From Agapanthus africanus (lineage: Eukaryota > Streptophyta > Magnoliopsida > Asparagales > Amaryllidaceae), in assembly GCA_030015575.1 (NCBI GenBank), contig JASDDO010000006.1, positions 373,634,137 to 373,698,136 of the forward strand: a stretch of DNA of 64,000 nucleotides. Direction: 5' to 3'. A program made the position numbers and the translations under genes. Each line of letters starts with the position of its first letter. Within the stretch, counting starts at the first letter, position 1. Below, one piece after another: positions 45,856 to 58,050 of this stretch. The notes under the pieces are model-generated. The model saw nothing but the letters and a program-made list of their open reading frames with translations. It was not told where the DNA came from and made no database searches.

Positions 45856-46329
45856 ATTTAGGTTAATCGGGTTTGATCCTTTTATAGTTGGGTATTAGAC
45901 CCAATACATGAATCAGAATACTCGTAATTAGGAACATGTCCTGCCACATTGTTCTCGTGATTCTTGAATTTTATCTTTGTCTTGACGATATATAAACAAC
46001 TTTGCATCTCGGCTTGAAATCCTTTTGGTTTCCTATTGTTTCTCCATTCTTGTTCTTTCGATTCTGATACTAGGATTTAGGCGACTTGAACGGAGTTATG
46101 TGATTGTAACTATGAATTGCAGCATGGTTACAATGCGGTACTCTATTTAAGTAACTTGGAGTCCTAGTCTTGATTCATTTCCTGGATTTATGGTCGTGAT
46201 ATTACCTTGCTTCTCTCGGTTTCATTGCTTGCCAGTTCATGTTTTATCACAAGCTTGAATCCTGTTTACTGTGCTTATCTTCTTCAGTGTTTTGGCTTCG
46301 GTTGAAGTCATTTCGGTATCCTACTTGTT

Positions 46330-49300
46330 CATGTTTTTCTGCATTAGCATTATTCAATTCTGGTGCATCCCATTGTTTCGTGTTGTATTGGGAATGGACT
46401 TTCTCGGTACTTTCCACGCTCATTATAGGGCAAAGAAAGTGATTTTCCAGATTCCCGGACATCCGGAGTTTGTTTTTGCTGGAGGTAGCAGTTCTATCGG
46501 GCCAGTCGAGTTTAGGGCTAGGCCGACAAACAGTGTTCTTTCGTCAATGAAAGTTGATAAGGAGGAAGCGCTAGCTGTAGTTCGAGAGTTTATGGATGTG
46601 TTCGAGGACATCTCGGGTTTACCGCCAAAACGGGATGATGAGTTCGCGATCGATCTTGTTCCTGGTGCAGCGCCAATCTCAAAGGCGTACTATCCGATGG
46701 CACCAGTGAAGTTAGAAGAAGTCAAGAAGCAGGTTACCGAATTGCTAGAGAAGGGTTAGATTCGCAGCAGCAATTCACCTTGGGGAGCTTCGGTTCTTCT
46801 AGTAAAGAAAAAAGATGGCACAAGGAGGATGTGCATCGATTATCGAGAATTAAACCGGGTGACTATTAAGAACAAGTACCCGATCCTCGCATTGGCGAAT
46901 TGTTCGAGCAGCTTAGTGGCGCGAGGGTATTCTCGAAGCTAGATTTGCGGTCCGGATATCATCAGGTTCGAGTTAAATCAGAGGATATTTGCAAGACTGC
47001 GTTCCGAACTCGGTATGGACGTTACGAGTATTTAGTGATGCTATTCGGAGTCACGAATGCGCCGGCGATATTTATGGACTTGATGAACCGAATCTTTTCA
47101 CCATTCTTGGACCCGTATATAGTGGTGTTCATCGATGATATTCTGGTCTATTCGAGGAGCCTAGAAGAGCATGCAGAACACTTGAAGATCGCATTGCAGA
47201 CATTGAGGCAAGAAAGATTATATACAAAGATGAGCAAGTGCGAGTTTTGGCTTGAAGAAGTGAAGTTTTTGGGGCACGCCGTATCCGGAGATGGAATCGC
47301 CGTTGATCCCGAGAAGATTGCAGCAGTTCAAGATTGGCCGATTCCGAAGAACGTAGCAGAGATCAGAAGTTTTCTTGGACTTTCCGGATATTACAGAAGG
47401 TTCGTGAAAAATTTTGCTCGTTTGGCTGAGCCTTTGACCAAGCTTACGCGTAATGAAGTACCGTTCGTATGGACGGATAAATGTGCGTCAGCTTTTGAGG
47501 CGTTGAAGCAGACATTGATAACCGCTCCTATTTTGACCGTACCAGACGGTTCCGGAGGATTGGTGATTCACAGCGACGCATCTGGGAAAGTTTTGGGATG
47601 TGTTTTAATGCAGTATGGGAAAGTTATAGCTTACGTATCGAGACAGTTGAAGACTCATGAGAAGAATTACCCAATTCATGATTTGGAGCTTGCAGCAGTG
47701 ATTTTCGCTTTGAAGATTTGGAGACACTATTTATTGGGCGAAAGGGTCGAAGTATTCACCGATCAGAAAAGCCTAAAGTATGTGTTCACGCAGAAAGAAC
47801 TTAACATGAGACAGCGTAGATGGTTGGAGCTGATGGCTGACTACGATCTTGATCTTAAGTACTATCCAGGGAAAGTTAATGTAGTGCCGGATGCGCTTAG
47901 TCGGTTGCCCAATTCGGATGTTGACTGCACAAAAGGAGCTTATCAAAGACTTTCAGAGATTCGAGTTGGAGCTTGTACTACTGCATTCTTCGGGACAGTT
48001 GATGCAGCTGCAAGTACAGTCGTCGTTGATCGAGAGTATTAAAGCAACGCAGTCACAGAATCCAAGATTGCAGAAGTTTCGAGAACAGGTAGAAGCGGGG
48101 CTTCGAACGGACTTGTTGATTCATGAAGATAGTTCATTGCGTTATGGTAGCCGTTTGTGTGTGCCGAAAGGATACATTCGTGAAAAAGTTATGAAGGAGG
48201 CACACAGTTCCGCATATTTTGTACATCTAGGAGGCACGAAGATGTACCGTGATCTACGACAGCATTTCTGGTGGGAAGGTATGAAAAGGGAGATTGCCCA
48301 CTTTGTAGCGAAGTACTTGGTGTGTCAGCAAGTTAAGGTTGAACATCAAAGAGTAGCTGGTTTATTGCAACCATTTCCGATTCCTCAGTGGAAGTGGGAA
48401 CATATAACCATGGATTTCGTGACAGCTTTACCGTGGAGTCCAAAGGGCAACAATGCAGTTTGGGTGATTATTGATTGACTGATCAAGGAAGCTCATTTCA
48501 TATCGTTTCGAGTTGGTCAGTGAACAGAAGCGTTGGCAGAACGGTACATACAGGAGATTTTGAGATTGCATGGTGTACCTGTGAGCATCATTTCCGACCG
48601 TGACACCCGATTCTTATCGCACTTCTGGAGAAGTTTACAGGAAAGTTTAGGGACACGATTGAAGTTCAGCACAGCTTATCATCCTCAGACAGATGGCCAG
48701 TCGGAGAGAATGATCCAAACTCTTGAAGACATGTTGAGAGCTTGCATATTAGACTTCAAGGGTTTGTGGAAGGATCATCTACACTGGTGGAGTTTTCTTA
48801 CAATAACAGCTTTCAGACGACTATTCAGATGGCTCCATTCGAAGCATTGTATGGTCGCAAGTGTCGTTCACCCATTTGTTGGTACAATATTGGAGAAAGA
48901 TGTTGGGACCGGATTTGATCGTGCAAACAGTTGAGAAGGTTAATACTATCTGGAATCACATGAAGGCAGCACAAGATCGGCAGAAGAGTTGGGCCGACAC
49001 ATCGAGAAGACCTCTAGAGTTCGCTGTTGGTGATGTGGTATTCTTGAAGATATCACCGACTAGAGGAGTGATTCGTTTTGGGAGTCGGGGCAAGCTTAGT
49101 CCTCGATTCGTAGGGCCTTTCGAGATTATGGAGCGTGTTGGAGAAGTGGCTTATCGATTGGCGTTACCACCATCTTTAGAGAATGTTCATGATGTGTTTC
49201 ATGTATCTCAACTCCGTAAGTATGTTCGAGATGAAACATATGTACTGGATCATTCGGAGCTGACTGTAAGAGAGGATTTGACCTTTGAGGAAGACCGATG

Positions 49301-49444
49301 TCGATTGTTGATCGAAGAGAAAAGGTTTTTAAGAACAAGGTTATCCCTCTCGTACTTGTTTCTTGGGGAAATCTCTCGCATGGAGAATCGACTTGGGAAC
49401 GAGAAGACGAAATTCGACAGAAGTTTCCACACCTATTCTTGTAG
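46330..49444 (+). pseudogene. Degraded pol of Tekay-like element, gag deleted
   Basis: Leader sequence to about 46330 is followed directly by a protease relic (FNSGASHCF, catalytic Asp replaced by Asn at 46356-46358). It is then joined to GMDFLGTF by a deletion, so gag and most of protease are gone. RT starts after a TAG at 46757-46759 and carries a one-base deletion near 46887; FIDDILVYS is at about 47128. RNase H is at 47560-47910. A frameshift lies near 47910. Integrase continues with stops near 48477 and 48521 and a frameshift near 48784. The chromodomain end reaches the stop at 49442-49444. The element cannot move by itself. Confidence 0.88.
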
Positions 49445-49475
49445 ATTCATGTTTGTTTATCTTTTCTTGTTCCTG

Positions 49476-49514
49476 GAATTTCGAGGACGAAATTCTTTTT
49501 GTAGTTGGGTATAA
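49476..49514 (+). other. Pre-LTR hairpin and polypurine region, Tekay-like element
   Basis: The same GAATTTCGAGGACGAAATTC inverted repeat (49476-49495), then TTTTTGTAGTTGGGTATAA up to the LTR. Confidence 0.7.
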
Positions 49515-52132
49515 CGTAACACCCTAGTTCATTTATACCAGTTCTAGTTCAAGTATTTCTATATTTATGGTATTTTCCTGATTTATGGTGTTTTGGGTGT
49601 GAATAGTGTATTTGGCATCTGTATTGCATCCGACCCAACCCGCTTGCTTGAAACCCGTCTTGATTCCTGTTTATGATTTATCCTGGCTTGTTATGTGGAT
49701 CCGTGCACTTTCATTTATAATTTATACATTGCATACTCGCATTATATCAAGCATCTGCATTTTTATAACATTTAAAGTCACATAAAATACTTTAAAAATA
49801 TCTTGCATGGCCTGCATCATACCCCTGACCCTGTGGTAGCATCCGTGCATCTTGTTCTCGTCCCGTTCAATGAAACGGACTTGTTTGGATGGCTACGTGC
49901 ACGTACGTGCATCCGTTCTTGGGGGTATGCATTTTCGTTACCCGGATATCCAATTTTAGTTTTGGTCGACACATATATTTTTTGTATTTTGAAACTGAAT
50001 TTTTAGACCCGACCTGGGCATATTTTGGAGTAAGTTTGTATTTACCAGAATATCAAATTTTATTAAAAATTATTAACAGTTTAAAATTTAATAAACGAAA
50101 AAGATTTTTTTAAAAATTAAAATCCTAACTTAAACAACAAACCTCTCTCTCTCCCTCTCACTGACACTCTCTCTCTCTTCCTTTCTCTTTCTCTTTCTTC
50201 CTATCTCTCTCTCTCTCTCTCGCTGTCTCTCTCCCCACTCAGTCTCTCTCTCTCCCTTTCTCTCTCCTCTCGATCCCTCTCTCACTCATCTCGCGAATAC
50301 TATTCATTTCTCAATTCTTCTCACCCCCTCTCGCTTACAATCACCCCCCCTTCATACTTCTTCTTCTCCTTCTCTATTTAAAACTCGAGCCTCCACGAGA
50401 AACCCATACAAACTCGGCTGCCTCCTCAAACCCTAACCCTAGATCTTCCAATACCTCACTGCCCTCGACCTCGCCTCCACCCTCTACCTCTCTCCTCTCT
50501 CCTTCCTTCTTCTCTCCTCTCCTTCCTCACCCGAGAACCCAAGAAACCCAAACCTAGCTCCTCAACTCCACCCTCCACCGTCGACGACCCTCATCTCATC
50601 ATCACGTTCACCGCCTCTTCTCTTCTCCTCCTTCTTTTCTTTTCTTCTTCTGTCTTGAACCCTAACCGAGCCCAACCTACACCCCAAACCCTAGCACCCT
50701 CACTGCCGATCCCAAACTCCATCGCCTGCACCTCACCGCTGGTGAACCCAACACCATCACCTCGTCTCCCCTAACACCAGTACACCAGACTCCAGTGAGC
50801 ATCCCGTCTCTTCTTCTTCCTCTTCTTCTTTTTCTGTTCCTTGTTTCTTGATTCTTGATTTTACAGCCGTCGCCGGAGTCATGTCGCCGCTGCCGATCCA
50901 GGCGATCCAATGAACGTCCCTTACTTGCGTGATTACCCTCTTGCCTTGCCTGGCTCGTCCCGCATGCCATGTATGCGTTGCGACGATTTACCGATGTCGG
51001 ACGTGCCGTACGCATCCGTCGCGTGATCCAATCGAGGCAAGTTGATCTTGCTACATGCTATGATATATTTTACATCCATATTAATAATAATATTACATGT
51101 TTAGTGCATTGTGCATCCCCTGTTACCATTTTACTGTTGTACGACGTCCGTGTGCATCCATACCATTAATTTTATATCTATTCACATACCATGTCATGTT
51201 ATTTCATATTACTGCTACATTAACACCCCATGTTAGATAATGTGCATCCTACATAATAATGGAGCTATAGTTGAAACCCCTGATAGTTATTCATGCATCC
51301 ATGTTTTATTGTGTATCCATACCATTAATTCTTTATAGCTAGTTGCATACCATGTCGTATTAATCCATATTATTGTTTATTTAGCACCCCATACTTGATA
51401 ATGTGCATCCTATATAGTCATGATGTAACCCCTGATAAATATTTATGCATCCATACTTTTATTTGTGCACCCGTACCTGCTACAGTTTTATTATGAGCAT
51501 CCGCTTGATACCTGTGCACTACCTGACATGACCTGATATACCACTGCTTGACTTGATACCTGATCTTGTTACTAATGCCGACAATCTTGACCTGTTGTCC
51601 CGATGGACATATCATGTTGTCTGTATAGACAAACCTGTACCTGCTTAATCCTGTGTTGGCATTAGCACCAGATTTATCAACACCTGACTTGAACACATAA
51701 CCTTGGGGGTGTGGGGAAATCAAAAGTGTAAACTAAAGTGTAGCTTACAAGGGTATTACTTGATCCATGGTCCCGAGAGATAACGGGACAGAATCGTTCG
51801 TGATTCTTACTTGATCCGTGGTCCCGGGGGATAACGGGACAGAGTCATTCATGACCCCTATTACCTGATCCGTTGTCCCGGGGGATAACGGGACATATTC
51901 TTTGAGTTATATGGAGGATTACATTAATTGATTTCAAACAAATTTTAGAATAGATAACCTAGTAACACAGTTTAGATTGATCACTGCACGTCACATATAC
52001 TGATACACTTCACTGTTATACATCCCTTTTGACTTGTTACTATTTATGATTCATGCCTGCATATCCCGTTACATCCTAATTTCTTATATTATTGTTGATA
52101 TTATGACGCACTGACGTCTGGGTTTTGCATTG
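49515..52132 (+). mobile_element. 3' LTR of Tekay-like element, part 1
   Basis: Matches 42851-45466. It is interrupted after CATTG (52128-52132) by the element at 52133; it resumes at 59755 after a second CATTG (59750-59754). Confidence 0.85.
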
Positions 52133-53831
52133 TGATTGAAAGAATTGAAGTTAACCGCAATCAAGACGGTGTCGCTATGCAGCTAGCCGGTTGAGCACGG
52201 GTCGATCCACAGGGAGATGGTTGTATGTCCTTTCTTGTTTTAGACGAGTCAATAAAGAATCTGTATGTGTTTGTTCAAGACTAACCTATGTGTATTTATT
52301 TGCAAGTAAGAAGTTGTTAAGAAAGAGATACGAAATTGTAAGCTAAAGAAATCCGTACTCAAAACCTTTGAGCCGAGTCTTGACCAATTGAAGCTAGAGC
52401 AATCGGCAACAACTTGGATTAGGGGATTTAAGCGCGGTATTCGTGGAATCCGGCTTGTTTACCCTTGTCCTTCCGTTCTTGTCTCTTGCTTTCGCCTCCG
52501 GCCAAACCGAACGCAACCGGTCGCGGTTAGGAATCACCGTTACCTTGTTAGGGTAGGGTGCCTAACGGAGCGCTTGCGTATGGTTTGGGCGGAGTTCAAT
52601 GGAAAATAACGGGAAAAGGAAATGAGAAAAGAAAATCTTTAACTTATAATATCGTATTTCTTCTTAACAAAGATAATTACAACATTCACAAAATGAACAA
52701 CAAAGAACAAAAGAAAAGAACAAAGAAAAGAGAAAAGAAAAGATTACAAGTAATTGAAGTGCATGAAATATAAATTGCAAGAAAGTAAAGCAAGGTAATA
52801 AAAAGCAAGTAATAAATAAGCAATAAAAAGAACAAGAAACTAGAACTCAAGACAAGCATGTGATCAATAGCCAACCCTTAAACTTGCAAGCTCAATCAAG
52901 AGGTTGCAAGATCAAGAGAAGGGTAGAGAACGCATGTGAAATGATGCGCTAATTCCATAAGAAAATGCGACCCTTGAGATCAATAACTAACCCTTAACCA
53001 TTCAAGCTCAATGAAGAAGTTGAATGATCAAGAGAAAGCAAGAATCTCAAGGGGAAGAAGAAACAAAAGAGAATGATACAAAACCCTCATCTTCATTGAT
53101 CTCCCACTCAAAAAGCTCTCACTACAATTTTCATGGAAAAAGAAATGAAGAAGAAGAAGAAAAAGACTAAATCCTAACAAAAAGAGGAACAAAAGAATGA
53201 CCCTTGGTTGGGCTCAGATCTGGAGTATTTATAGGAGGGGAACTGGGAACCTAGGGCAACAATCTGCCCTTACATAAAATGACCAAACTGCCCATGAAAA
53301 ACGACACAGAGAGGAGACTATATGGCCGCGGATCCGCGGCCTAGACCCCCCTTTGGCCGCGGATCCGCCACCCTTTAGTGGTGTTGGGCAGTGGGCTTTT
53401 GTGGCATTCCCTGGTTTGTTGTGCCCTTTATTCTGGTATATGATTTTTCTTATAATATTTCCACATTTCTTCCAGAATTTCTGTTGATCAAAAGGTGATT
53501 GAAAGTGGATCTTTTGCCATGATTGTCTCGAGCTCCGCGTAGATTTCTCGGATCTTGTGCTGCCATTGAGCCTTGTGCATGAAAACGACAATCGATTTGA
53601 CATTTTGTCTTCTTAAACCGGTGTGTGGCAACACGGATAAAGAGCAGAGACCTGTGTTTCATCTGTGGTTGGCAGTAATCCGGAATTATCGTGCTTTTTC
53701 ATGATTTTCACCTTTTAGAGCCGAGAACCTGTAATCTGCAATTATGTGGCAAACACGGCTCAAGAGCACCTACCTATAAACACACGAGCGTAAGAATGGG
53801 CGGTATAAAATGCAGTATTCTGTTATGAACA
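52133..53831 (-). mobile_element. 3' LTR of the tRNA-Asp-primed element
   Basis: Starts TGATTGAAAG and ends TTATGAACA on the plus strand. It has a TATAAATA box on the minus strand at 53226-53233. The first of two GGCCGCGGATCCGCGGCC palindromes (53324-53341) is intact and the second (from 53355) is broken by substitutions. Confidence 0.88.
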
Positions 53832-55265
53832 AATACCCCCAAACTTAACTTTTGCTCGTCCCGAGCAAAACCAATTATTCGCAAAAAGGAAAATCCTAAC
53901 CGCACTTTCGCAGGGAACGCGATTGCACTGAGCATGTGCAACAAGCCGTTAAACCTCTAGGTGTCCCTAGTAGGAGGAGTGTTGTCTCCTGAGGGTTTTC
54001 AGCGGATACTACCCACAAAATCCCGTCAAGCTAGTTTCATAGGTTAACATCGATTCTACTCCTACAGTTTAGTATTTACGTTAGAAACTCTATTATCCTA
54101 AGTCAGAAATATCCAACCCTTATGCTTCACACCTCTAATCTATTTAACCTTAGATCATATACGTTCCAAAAAAAATTTAGAAAGATGTCGGTTCTCCTGA
54201 GTTTTCCTTAAAGTGCGGCCTCAAATCAGGGATTTTTATCAACTTTACAGAAAACACAAGTCTTATTCTTCATTTCTATCTTTTATCCAAACATCGATTG
54301 TATACCCCTACGTGTGTGTATATTTGCACCCTTACACTCAAGAAGTCAATTCAAGCTATAATACCCTTGTCTTAATACCTAATACTACTTCTTTTCATTA
54401 AGGATGGACGGATTTGCTCACACACCTTTCATGCGACTATTAATGCTTCTTGAGGCACTAACGACCGATTACTGAATGTGTGAACTTTAAAGCGTAAATA
54501 GCAGTTTCCAGGTCTTGACTTTATTCTATTTTTCTTTTTCTTTTTCAAGACCGGATATATTTTTCAACATGCTCTTTTGGTGTTTAGCTTTAAATACCGT
54601 TTTTTCTTTCATACTAGGCTTTCAGGCAAGAGTATTTCAAGGTATCCTCTACTATCCCAAGTTTCAAGGTGCGTGTAAGTGCAGTTTGTAGGGTATATAC
54701 TTTCTAAATTTGAACTCGAGAAAAGAAACTATTTTTCAGACTTAGCCTCCAGTAAAGCTTCAATACTTTCCCTTTATCTTGACTTAACTCAAGAACTGAA
54801 CTCAAGATTACCTATTTCTCAAAAAAACTGTAAGGACGTATACTTACCAAAGTTAGACAGAATGAGGGTTATTTTTAGGGTTTTTAATTCCTAAGCCTAG
54901 AATTTAGTTATTTCTATCATATCAACTAAACTTTCGGAATAAAGATCTAAGTTACCCTATTAGCTAACTTGACGACAAAGTTTTTATATTTTTTGGAAAA
55001 TTTTAATTTTTGTGGGTTTTTAAAAAGGTATGCAAATGCAAAATATACAGATGAATGCGAAGGAAGAAAGCTTACCGAGCACACCCCCAAACTTAAACTT
55101 GACAGTGCCCTCACTGTCAGGCTATACCAAGAGGGTCAAAATTGCCGGCGCTCCCTAAAAACAAATTATATACAACAAAGAAAACAAAAAATATATACAA
55201 AAAAAGGTGTCCCCCCCAAACTTAAGTAAAACAGTGTTTCCACTGTTAAGCGTTGAAATTCAGGA
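53832..55265 (-). other. 3' region with three hairpin plus purine-tract modules
   Basis: CCCCCAAACTTAA (plus strand; TTAAGTTTGGGGG on minus) occurs at 53836-53848, 55084-55096 and 55213-55225. Each copy is followed on the plus strand by a short perfect hairpin: TTTTGCTCG/CGAGCAAAA (53850-53870), TGACAGTG/CACTGTCA (55100-55119) and AACAGTG/CACTGTT (55230-55247). The first tract serves as the polypurine tract beside the LTR. Between 53878 and 55080 I see no gene. Confidence 0.75.
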
Positions 55266-56960
55266 TTAGGGGGGAAAGAACAGTATCAAGCTATACAAGG
55301 CCTTACACAGGCCAAAAGTTAGTACCAACCATTCAAAAATTTTATCTCGATAAAGCAGTGGCTGGTGAAAGAAGGCGTAGAGAAAAGAGATGGAGAATAC
55401 GCGAGACCATATGCGGAGAGAAGCGGGATATGGTCTCGGTATATGAGAGGAAGAAGAATGGCGGAAGGGAAAAAGAAGTGGAATACGAACTTGAGGGTGC
55501 AAATGGAGTAAATAGATTAGCACAATTTGTGATGACCGATGTGTGAAAAGTGATTGTGCTAATATATTTATCTGTCGAGAAATAGGGTCAAATCCCTCAA
55601 GATTCGTGAGAAACCATGGGTACGCCGAACTTGGTAAACCAGACATATGAAATGTAAGTGATACGGGTTCTTGCAAGGTCGGAACGATGGAAAGGATGGA
55701 GGGAAGTGATTGAGGAAGGGTATCGGTTAAGGTTTCGGGAGGGTGTACACAGTCAATGAAAGGAACAGGATGAATTGGAAAATCCGACTCATCAATTAAA
55801 ACTGGTTCATCCTCAACACTATCCTCAATATTCTCCTCAAAATTTATCTCATACATGCCTTTATCATCAATATCAAGACGCATATGAAGTTCGGGAAAAA
55901 CAATTAAAGACTCGGGATGATGATTTGAAGAGACAAACTCAGCCAAATCTATGGGTTCATCATCCAAAATGTTCCCAGCGTCAATATCCTCGATCAAGTG
56001 AAAATCTATATTCTCAGACACCTCATCAAAAGCATGGATATTAATCGATTCTGGTTCTAAGATGGAGGTGTAGAGGTCAAAAGGATTGGGATTGGTTTCA
56101 CTTGGAAGTGACCCTTCACAATCGGGTAAATCAAACACTACAAAGTCGCACAACTCATTAATCATTCTATCTTCAATTGATAAATCATGTGGGATACTCG
56201 ATAGACTTTCAAAACAGGAGTTGTGGGTTTCAATTTGAGACGGGTAGGTTTGATTTGGAAGGGGGTATATCTCACTCTCTCCACTCAAATTCACAGCCTG
56301 TCCTGCCGCCTCATCATACATTGAAAAAGTTGGAGCTAGTTGAAAACTAGCTACCTGGTCATTAGGTTGTATGAGGGCGGCCATGGACGCATCCAAATCC
56401 ATCATCTGTTGGTACGACGCTACCCTAAAGTCTTCCAAAAACTGTTCCAGACTAGACATGGGTTGTGAAGGGGTTTCAGTAAAAGATGCAAAGTTGTTTG
56501 GATACTGAAAACTCCCAAATGGCGGTTCTGATGCAATGTCTAGGGAAGGTGCAAAAGTAGGGTAGGATTGGTAGGAATTGAATGGCTGGACAGGAGCAGG
56601 ATCAACATTTGGATAGGAAGGTGAATGGAATTGTTAATCCCAAGAATTTGTAGTGTTGAAAGGAGTGAAAGATCGGCTACGAGATTGTTCAATACGTTCA
56701 GCAATAGACATAAGTCTCGGGGTTACAACTGGATTTTCAAAAGGGGTATCAACGTAAGAAGGTGTGAATGTTTGAAACGGTTGATACGAAGTGGATTGCG
56801 GGGTCCAGTTGTTCGTCCTAGATGCGTCTATCCGATCTTTCAAAGAAATTTTTGGCATGGATGGATCGTTCGAAGTTCGACCAAAACAAGAACCGTAGGA
56901 AGTAATGTCTGGTTGTGGGTACCAAAGTTCGGCAAGAGTTTTGCGAGGTGGAGCACCCAT
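55266..56960 (-). pseudogene. Unrecognised acidic ORF of the tRNA-Asp-primed element
   Basis: A single frame of 565 codons from ATG 56960, broken only by TAA at 56636-56634 (codon 109). The N-terminus, MGAPPRKTLAELWYPQP, has the flavour of Tat/Athila gag leaders; residues 20-167 are rich in Ser, Thr, Pro and aromatic residues. Downstream of Met168 (MSSLEQFLEDF) the protein is strongly acidic, with many DE-rich stretches such as ENIEDSVEDEPVLIDESD, and no Cys knuckle, protease or RT motif. The hydrophobic C-terminus ends at 55266, just before a hairpin module. The TAA could be a CAA change. Function is unknown; a structural gag-like role is only a guess. Confidence 0.55.
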
Positions 56961-57016
56961 GATATGAAGAGAGAAAGAGAGAAAGGCAGAGAAAAGGAGG
57001 GAAAAAAAAGAATGTG

Positions 57017-57023
<7 letters not shown>

Positions 57024-57050
<27 letters not shown>

Positions 57051-57051
57051 T
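57024..57051. repeat. (TA)n microsatellite
   Basis: About 14 TA repeats, upstream of the ORF on the minus strand, within the leader region 56961-58030. The rest of that leader shows no gene. Confidence 0.9.
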
Positions 57052-58030
57052 TTTTAGTTAAATATTAACAAAAGAATGAAGTATACACATAAAAAGAATA
57101 TGGACAAAAACAATCACGACACAAAAAATACCACACACCTAATCGTTCTAGAGTTAACCTAGGTCAACTAGACCTGCTCCAGAACTTGATTGTCGAAGTA
57201 AAACTGTGTCGAGAAACAGGCTCAAGATACACTGATCACGAGGCCAGGTAAGTGCAGAGATAAGGGGAGGTTTTCCAACGCTTTCGCGAAGTTCCTTAAT
57301 TAAATAACCCTTTCTCTTTTGGCGGTTTCGCCGTTAACACTTTCCTAGACACCCCGTAAACACTATACCGTTAAGCAAGGTTCTAAACACAGTTAACTTC
57401 TCCTAGTGAGCGTGAAGTCCTTAAGGCTTAAAGTCTAGTTTCTTTTAAATTTTGTGCGGGTAAACGTTATGCGCAAGTTCGTGATTTGTGGGCCACGGAA
57501 AAGGTGATGAAATCCTTTACCGTATCTTGTGGGGTTCGCTTGCCCTTAAGTCCGTATTAATGTATGCAATGCACAATTCAATAAAAATTCTATAAAGAAT
57601 CAAAAAATTGTTTTTTTTTTATTTTAGCACGGCACTGCAACAAATACGGGTTAGTCAATTTTGGCGTTTGCTAGCGAACTTGCAAAGAATCCTGCAAAGA
57701 ATAGTATATTGGAAGCGTCGGATTTGAGAAGAAAGTGTTAGGAAAGTACGTACCGTTAAATGTTTGGGTTAGGAAACCCCCGTTGAATCAAATCCGGTAA
57801 GCTTGAAATGTTCGCTTGCGCGGGTCAAACTACCCGGATCTTTGGCACTGTACTTCGTAAATCACCTTTGTCTTGAATGCACACTTTGCTCCCCACAATC
57901 GCAGTTTGCAAACTTGTAAAAAGCTGCACACTTGCCCACAAAAATTATCAAAAAAAACAAAAAACAATTTTTTTTTTATATACAAAAAGAATATTAACCC
58001 GAATAACAAGAAAGAAAATACGCTACCGTT

Positions 58031-58048
58031 TCCCCGGCAACGGCGCCA
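58031..58048 (-). other. Primer binding site, tRNA-Asp
   Basis: On the minus strand TGGCGCCGTTGCCGGGGA, the exact complement of the 3' end of plant tRNA-Asp including CCA, 2 nt from the LTR. It fixes the orientation of the element. Confidence 0.88.
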
Positions 58049-58050
58049 TT

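Noticed and set aside
53100..53900. CRISPR, rRNA or bacterial-type features anywhere in the window
   Set aside because: No spaced identical repeats of CRISPR type, no rRNA and no operon structure; everything fits plant repeats.
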